DNA of 64,000 nucleotides, taken from positions 124,001-188,000 of the forward strand of contig NZ_UCNW01000004.1 of NCBI RefSeq assembly GCF_900474185.1, given 5' to 3'. Source of the stretch: Synechococcus sp. UW69 (GTDB lineage: Bacteria > Cyanobacteriota > Cyanobacteriia > PCC-6307 > Cyanobiaceae). The notes under the pieces are model-generated. The model did not search any database. It saw only the letters and a list, made by a program, of their open reading frames with translations, and had not been told where the DNA came from. Made by a program: the position numbers and the translations under genes. Positions 60,370-64,000 of this stretch are shown here, in pieces (the stretch's first letter is position 1; every line of letters starts with the position of its first letter).

Positions 60370-61685
60370 TGGCCATGGCGATGCTTAAACGCCTGGCGGC
60401 CTGGCTCAGCGATCTGCGGCTGGCGATCGTGCTGCTGCTGCTGATCGCCCTGTCCAGTGCCGTGGGAACCGCCATCCCCCAGGGGGATCCCCCCGTTAGC
60501 TACATCGATGCTTACGCCACGAGCCCCTGGCTAGGCCTGCTCCACGGCGAGGAAGTACTGCGACTACAGCTCGATCATGTGTATTCCAGCGGTTGGTTTT
60601 TGGCCTTGCTGGCCTGGCTCGGCCTCGCCCTGATCCTCTGCAGCTGGAGACGTCAATGGCCAGCCCTGGTGGCAGCCCGGCGCTGGATCGACTACCGAAC
60701 CACGCGCCAACTGAGCAAATTGGCCATCGCCGAAAGCCAGGCCTGCCCGGACCCCAGCCAGGGGCTGACGCAGCTGGAGACGGTGCTGCGGGCCAGCGGA
60801 TGGGAGGTGCAACGCAAGTCACAACGGCTGGCGGCCCGGCGCGGCGCCATCGGTCGGGTGGGACCCTTGCTCGTGCACACCGGCCTGGTACTGCTGATGC
60901 TGGGCGCGGCCTGGGGGGCACTGGCGGGGAACCGCCTGGAGCGCTTCCTGGCCCCAGGCCGCAGCCTCGATCTGCTGGATCGCGATGGCAGCAGTCAGTT
61001 GACGATCACCCTGGACCGCTTCGCCATTGATCGGGACCCGGCCGGCCGAACGGAACAATTCCGCTCAGCTCTGAAGCTGCAGGGACCTAACCAAAGCTTG
61101 GATGTCGAGATCAGCGTCAATCACCCGCTGCGGCATCGGGGCATCACGATTTACCAGGCGGACTGGTCATTGGCGACAATCAGCCTGCAGATCGGGCGCA
61201 GCCCCGTTCTGGAGCTGCCGTTGCAGACCTATCCGGAGCTGGGTGATCAGATCTGGGGACTGGTGCTGCCGACCCGCCCCGATGGGACGGAACCGGTGTT
61301 CCTGAGCCTGGACAGTGAACAAGGGCCCGCCACGGTGTTCGATGCGGACGGCCAACAGATCGCTCGGCTGCAGCCTGGCGGTCCAGCCGCTGAGGTAAAG
61401 GGATTACCAATGCGGGTGGACTCGGTTCTACCGGCCAGCGGCCTTCTGCTCAAACGGGATCCTGGCGTTCCACTGGTTTACTTGGGCTTCGCTGTACTGC
61501 TGGTGGGCGGTGGATTGAGCCTCGTGGCCACCCGTCAGCTCTGGGCCATCGCAACCGATGGAACCCTCAGTGTGGGCGGCCTCTGCAACCGCAACCTGGC
61601 CGCCTTCGCCAATGAATTACCCCAGTTGGTGCAGCAGGTGGTGGCTGCATCGGCCGACCCTGGGCAACGACATCAGCAGGGCTGA
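60369..61685 (+). CDS. ccs1: Cytochrome c biogenesis protein Ccs1 (ResB)
   Basis: 438 residues. Membrane spans near the N-terminus ([40 protein letters not shown]), a third near 155-180, and one near the C-terminus ([18 protein letters not shown]) frame a large lumenal domain ([18 protein letters not shown]). It acts with CcsA in haem ligation. Its 3' end overlaps the queF 3' end by 13 bases (convergent). Confidence 0.93.
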   Translation: MAMAMLKRLAAWLSDLRLAIVLLLLIALSSAVGTAIPQGDPPVSYIDAYATSPWLGLLHGEEVLRLQLDHVYSSGWFLALLAWLGLALILCSWRRQWPALVAARRWIDYRTTRQLSKLAIAESQACPDPSQGLTQLETVLRASGWEVQRKSQRLAARRGAIGRVGPLLVHTGLVLLMLGAAWGALAGNRLERFLAPGRSLDLLDRDGSSQLTITLDRFAIDRDPAGRTEQFRSALKLQGPNQSLDVEISVNHPLRHRGITIYQADWSLATISLQIGRSPVLELPLQTYPELGDQIWGLVLPTRPDGTEPVFLSLDSEQGPATVFDADGQQIARLQPGGPAAEVKGLPMRVDSVLPASGLLLKRDPGVPLVYLGFAVLLVGGGLSLVATRQLWAIATDGTLSVGGLCNRNLAAFANELPQLVQQVVAASADPGQRHQQG

Positions 61686-62140
61686 CGGGTGCCGTGACTG
61701 ACCCTTACCACCGTATGAACGTTGCCACGGGGATTGAAGTCGGCTTCCAACTGCATCCAAACCGGATCGGTGGCCGCGACCAGATCGTCAAGGATCCGAT
61801 TGGTCACCTCCTCATGGGAGACCGACTGGTCGCGGAAGCTGTTCACGTAGAGCTTGATGGCCTTGAGCTCCACTACGCGGGGCCCTGGTTGGTAGATCAA
61901 GCGCAGCACGGCGAAGTCGGGGTACCCGGAGAAAGGGCACTTACAGGTGAACTCGGGCAATTCAATCGATACCTCATAGGGTCGCCCGGGCCGGGGATTG
62001 TCGAAGCAGATCAGCTCGGCTTCCGCGATGGCGCGTTCGCCGTAGAGGGGGGTCTGGGTCAAAGGGCTCAAGGGGCCGGTTCTGAGCAGTGACCCTAGGA
62101 AGTCAAGCTTCGGCAGCGTTCTGTAACAGCGGCCACGCAC
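61673..62140 (-). CDS. queF: NADPH-dependent 7-cyano-7-deazaguanine reductase
   Basis: 155 residues from a [23 protein letters not shown] has the thioimide-forming cysteine and substrate site; [21 protein letters not shown] is the NADPH site. It makes preQ1 for queuosine in tRNA. The first 25-30 residues are poorly conserved and a TTG at L25 (before TQTPLYGE) could be the true start. It overlaps ccs1 at the 3' end. Confidence 0.92.
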   Translation of the reverse strand: MRGRCYRTLPKLDFLGSLLRTGPLSPLTQTPLYGERAIAEAELICFDNPRPGRPYEVSIELPEFTCKCPFSGYPDFAVLRLIYQPGPRVVELKAIKLYVNSFRDQSVSHEEVTNRILDDLVAATDPVWMQLEADFNPRGNVHTVVRVSHGTRQPC

Positions 62141-62166
62141 AGCTCTGAGAACCGCGGCATCCTTGA

Positions 62167-62526
<360 letters not shown>

Positions 62527-62826
62527 GCTGCTGAAGTCAAAAAAGCTCCCAGCCCCCCGAGCCTTCTCCAAGGCTTAGCTATTCAAATCTGGCGAAAATA
62601 CCGACTTCTTCGGCGAATTCGACTACCTGACACCAGACCCTGTTGCAACTCGCTCCGGGTCGAATGTTTCTACGCAGAATCACCGGAGCTGAGCCTCCTT
62701 GGGGATTCGGCTGCTTCTACAAGAGGTCGGGCACACCGCCCATACAGGCACAGAGGAGTGTGATGTTGTAGCTGTCGCGCAGGGGCAGCCCCATAGATTT
62801 GTTGGGTTGTTCAACCGAGCGCGCCG
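62527..62826. other. glnB-purB spacer, holding a possible 25-residue sORF
   Basis: 300 bases without a standard gene. The stretch holds no clear rho-independent terminator; AAAAAAGCTCCC right after glnB is not followed by a matching arm with T. On the minus strand a 25-codon ORF (62717-62794) is described separately. A small RNA is possible but I see no known conserved motif. Confidence 0.6.
62717..62794 (-). CDS. Candidate 25-residue small ORF
   Basis: ATG at 62794 gives 25 residues rich in hydrophobic and cysteine (LPLRDSYNITLLCACMGG near the middle), ending DLL before TAG. There is no Shine-Dalgarno that I can see. It overlaps no gene and sits antisense in the glnB-purB spacer. Whether it is real can only be told from conservation. 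Confidence 0.3.
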   Translation of the reverse strand: MGLPLRDSYNITLLCACMGGVPDLL

Positions 62827-64000
62827 GTGATTGAGCGTTACACCCTCCCTGAGATGGGAGCCGTCTGGAGTGAGCAGGCGAAATTCCAGAGCTGGCTTGA
62901 TGTGGAAATTGCCGCCACCGAAGCCAACTGCCGGCTCGGCCGGGTTCCCCAGGAGGCCCTCGACACCATCAAGGCCAAGGCAAGCTTCGAGGTGGAACGC
63001 ATCCTCGAGATCGAAGCCGAGGTTCGTCATGACGTGATCGCCTTCCTCACCAACGTGAACGAGCACGTCGGCGATGCCGGTCGCCACATCCATGTGGGCA
63101 TGACCAGCAGCGACGTCCTCGACACGGGCGTGGCCCTGCAGCTAAAACGCTCTGTTGCCTTGCTGCGGGACGAACTCGATCTGCTGGCTGAGGCCTTGCG
63201 CGAACTGGCCAGGGCCCACAAGAGCACGGAGATGATCGGTCGGTCCCATGCCATTCACGGTGAGCCGATCACCTTCGGGTTCAAGGTGGCCGGCTGGCTA
63301 GCGGAAACCGAGCGCAACCGCACCCGCCTGGAACGGCTTGAGCAGGATGTGGCCGTGGGCCAGGTCAGCGGTGCCATGGGCACCTATGCCAACACCGATC
63401 CCCAGGTGGAGGCGATCGCCTGCGAGATTCTCGGACTCACACCCGACACTGCAAGCACCCAGGTGATCTCCCGCGATCGGCATGCCGACTACGTGCAGAC
63501 CCTCGCCCTTGTGGGCGCCTCCCTGGAACGCTTCTCCACCGAAATCCGCAACTTGCAGCGCACCGATGTGCTCGAAGTGGAGGAAAATTTTGCCAAGGGC
63601 CAGAAGGGCAGCTCAGCCATGCCCCACAAACGCAACCCAATCCGCAGCGAGCGGATCAGCGGTCTGGCCAGGGTGCTGCGGAGTTACACCATTGCTGCCC
63701 TGGAGAACGTGGCCCTCTGGCATGAACGCGACATCAGCCACAGTTCCACGGAGCGAATGATGCTCCCCGATTGCTCGGTCACCCTGCACTTCATGCTGCG
63801 GGAAATGACCAGCGTCGTGAAGGGGCTCGGTATCTATCCCGAGAACATGCGTCGCAACATGAATGTGTACGGCGGCGTGGTGTTTAGCCAGCGGGTGCTT
63901 CTTGCCCTAGTGGGCGCCGGCATGAGCCGTGAAGAGGCCTACCGGGTCGTTCAGCGGAATGCCCACACGGCCTGGAACACCGCCGGCGGCGACTTCCGCG
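62827..64000 (+). CDS. purB: Adenylosuccinate lyase (C-terminal part beyond window edge)
   Basis: About 391 residues visible from a GTG (IERYTLPEMGAVWSEQAKF). HVGMTSSDVLDTG and the superfamily signature GSSAMPHKRNP with the catalytic Ser loop are clear, and RSHAIHGEPITFG carries the catalytic His. PurB acts at two steps of purine synthesis. The normal length is about 430 residues, so only the last 40 or so are missing. Confidence 0.96.
   Translation, partial: MIERYTLPEMGAVWSEQAKFQSWLDVEIAATEANCRLGRVPQEALDTIKAKASFEVERILEIEAEVRHDVIAFLTNVNEHVGDAGRHIHVGMTSSDVLDTGVALQLKRSVALLRDELDLLAEALRELARAHKSTEMIGRSHAIHGEPITFGFKVAGWLAETERNRTRLERLEQDVAVGQVSGAMGTYANTDPQVEAIACEILGLTPDTASTQVISRDRHADYVQTLALVGASLERFSTEIRNLQRTDVLEVEENFAKGQKGSSAMPHKRNPIRSERISGLARVLRSYTIAALENVALWHERDISHSSTERMMLPDCSVTLHFMLREMTSVVKGLGIYPENMRRNMNVYGGVVFSQRVLLALVGAGMSREEAYRVVQRNAHTAWNTAGGDFR

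Noticed and set aside
62121-62134. Possible NtcA site upstream of glnB (GTA-N8-CAC)
   Set aside because: One arm departs from the GTA-N8-TAC consensus and no suitably spaced -10 box was found; kept out of the features.

Overview
The window comes from a marine picocyanobacterium, most likely a phycobilisome-containing Synechococcus of the oceanic alpha-cyanobacterial group. The grounds are a complete kaiABC clock cluster beside rplU/rpmA, a phycobilisome core operon (apcE-apcA-apcB-apcC), PsbV, a PSII-type S4 protein, FtrV, PSRP-3, system II cytochrome c assembly genes and many short cyanobacterial conserved proteins. Gene density is very high, with frequent ATGA/TGATG stop-start overlaps, and most of the DNA is GC-rich. 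The strain cannot be named from the sequence alone.

Layout. 1-1877: kaiC (cut by the window edge), kaiB, kaiA on the minus strand, divergent from rplU-rpmA. 2.7-9.0 kb: housekeeping and unknown genes (methyltransferase, truB, a YebC factor, a stand-alone Nif11-domain protein, a NagB-like isomerase, SpoIID-like protein, RNase Z). 9.1-14.5 kb: psbV, petF, prmA-serA, the S4 protein and tRNA-Val(GAC). 14.6-18.7 kb: murD, EVE protein and several short cyanobacterial proteins including rpoZ. 18.8-24.0 kb: Hsp70-like protein with a membrane partner and ftrV, then pyrR, gpmI and secG.

24.06-28.09 kb is an AT-rich accessory island with two divergent sulfotransferase-like genes, one unrecognised 469-residue protein and possibly a small remnant. 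A coiled-coil protein follows, then groEL-groES under a CIRCE operator, divergent from atpD-atpC. 33-42.7 kb: psrp3, a HAD protein with no normal start codon, a ChaA-like antiporter, pepP, a CNNM/CBS protein, a GTPase, nadD-nadE and ald. 42.7-45.4 kb: a translationally chained minus-strand cluster (2OG oxygenase, ferredoxin, 61-residue protein, DUF3326, YchJ-like protein). 45.6-51.2 kb: the main ATP synthase operon atp1-atpB-E-F'-F-H-A-G. 51.2-57.2 kb: a methyltransferase and the allophycocyanin core operon. 57.2-64.0 kb: a TlyA-like protein, ftsW, ccdA-ccs1, queF, glnB and the start of purB.

How the genes work together. Most of the window supports photosynthetic energy conversion and its control: light harvesting core (apc), PSII (psbV, S4 protein), electron carriers (petF, ftrV, cytochrome c assembly), ATP synthase in its two cyanobacterial loci, the circadian oscillator, and carbon/nitrogen signalling (glnB). 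The parts least explained by known biology are the AT-rich sulfotransferase island, the ferredoxin-DUF3326-YchJ chain, a Nif11 domain lacking a core peptide, a HAD gene that must begin at a non-standard codon, and several short ORFs and stable intergenic hairpins.
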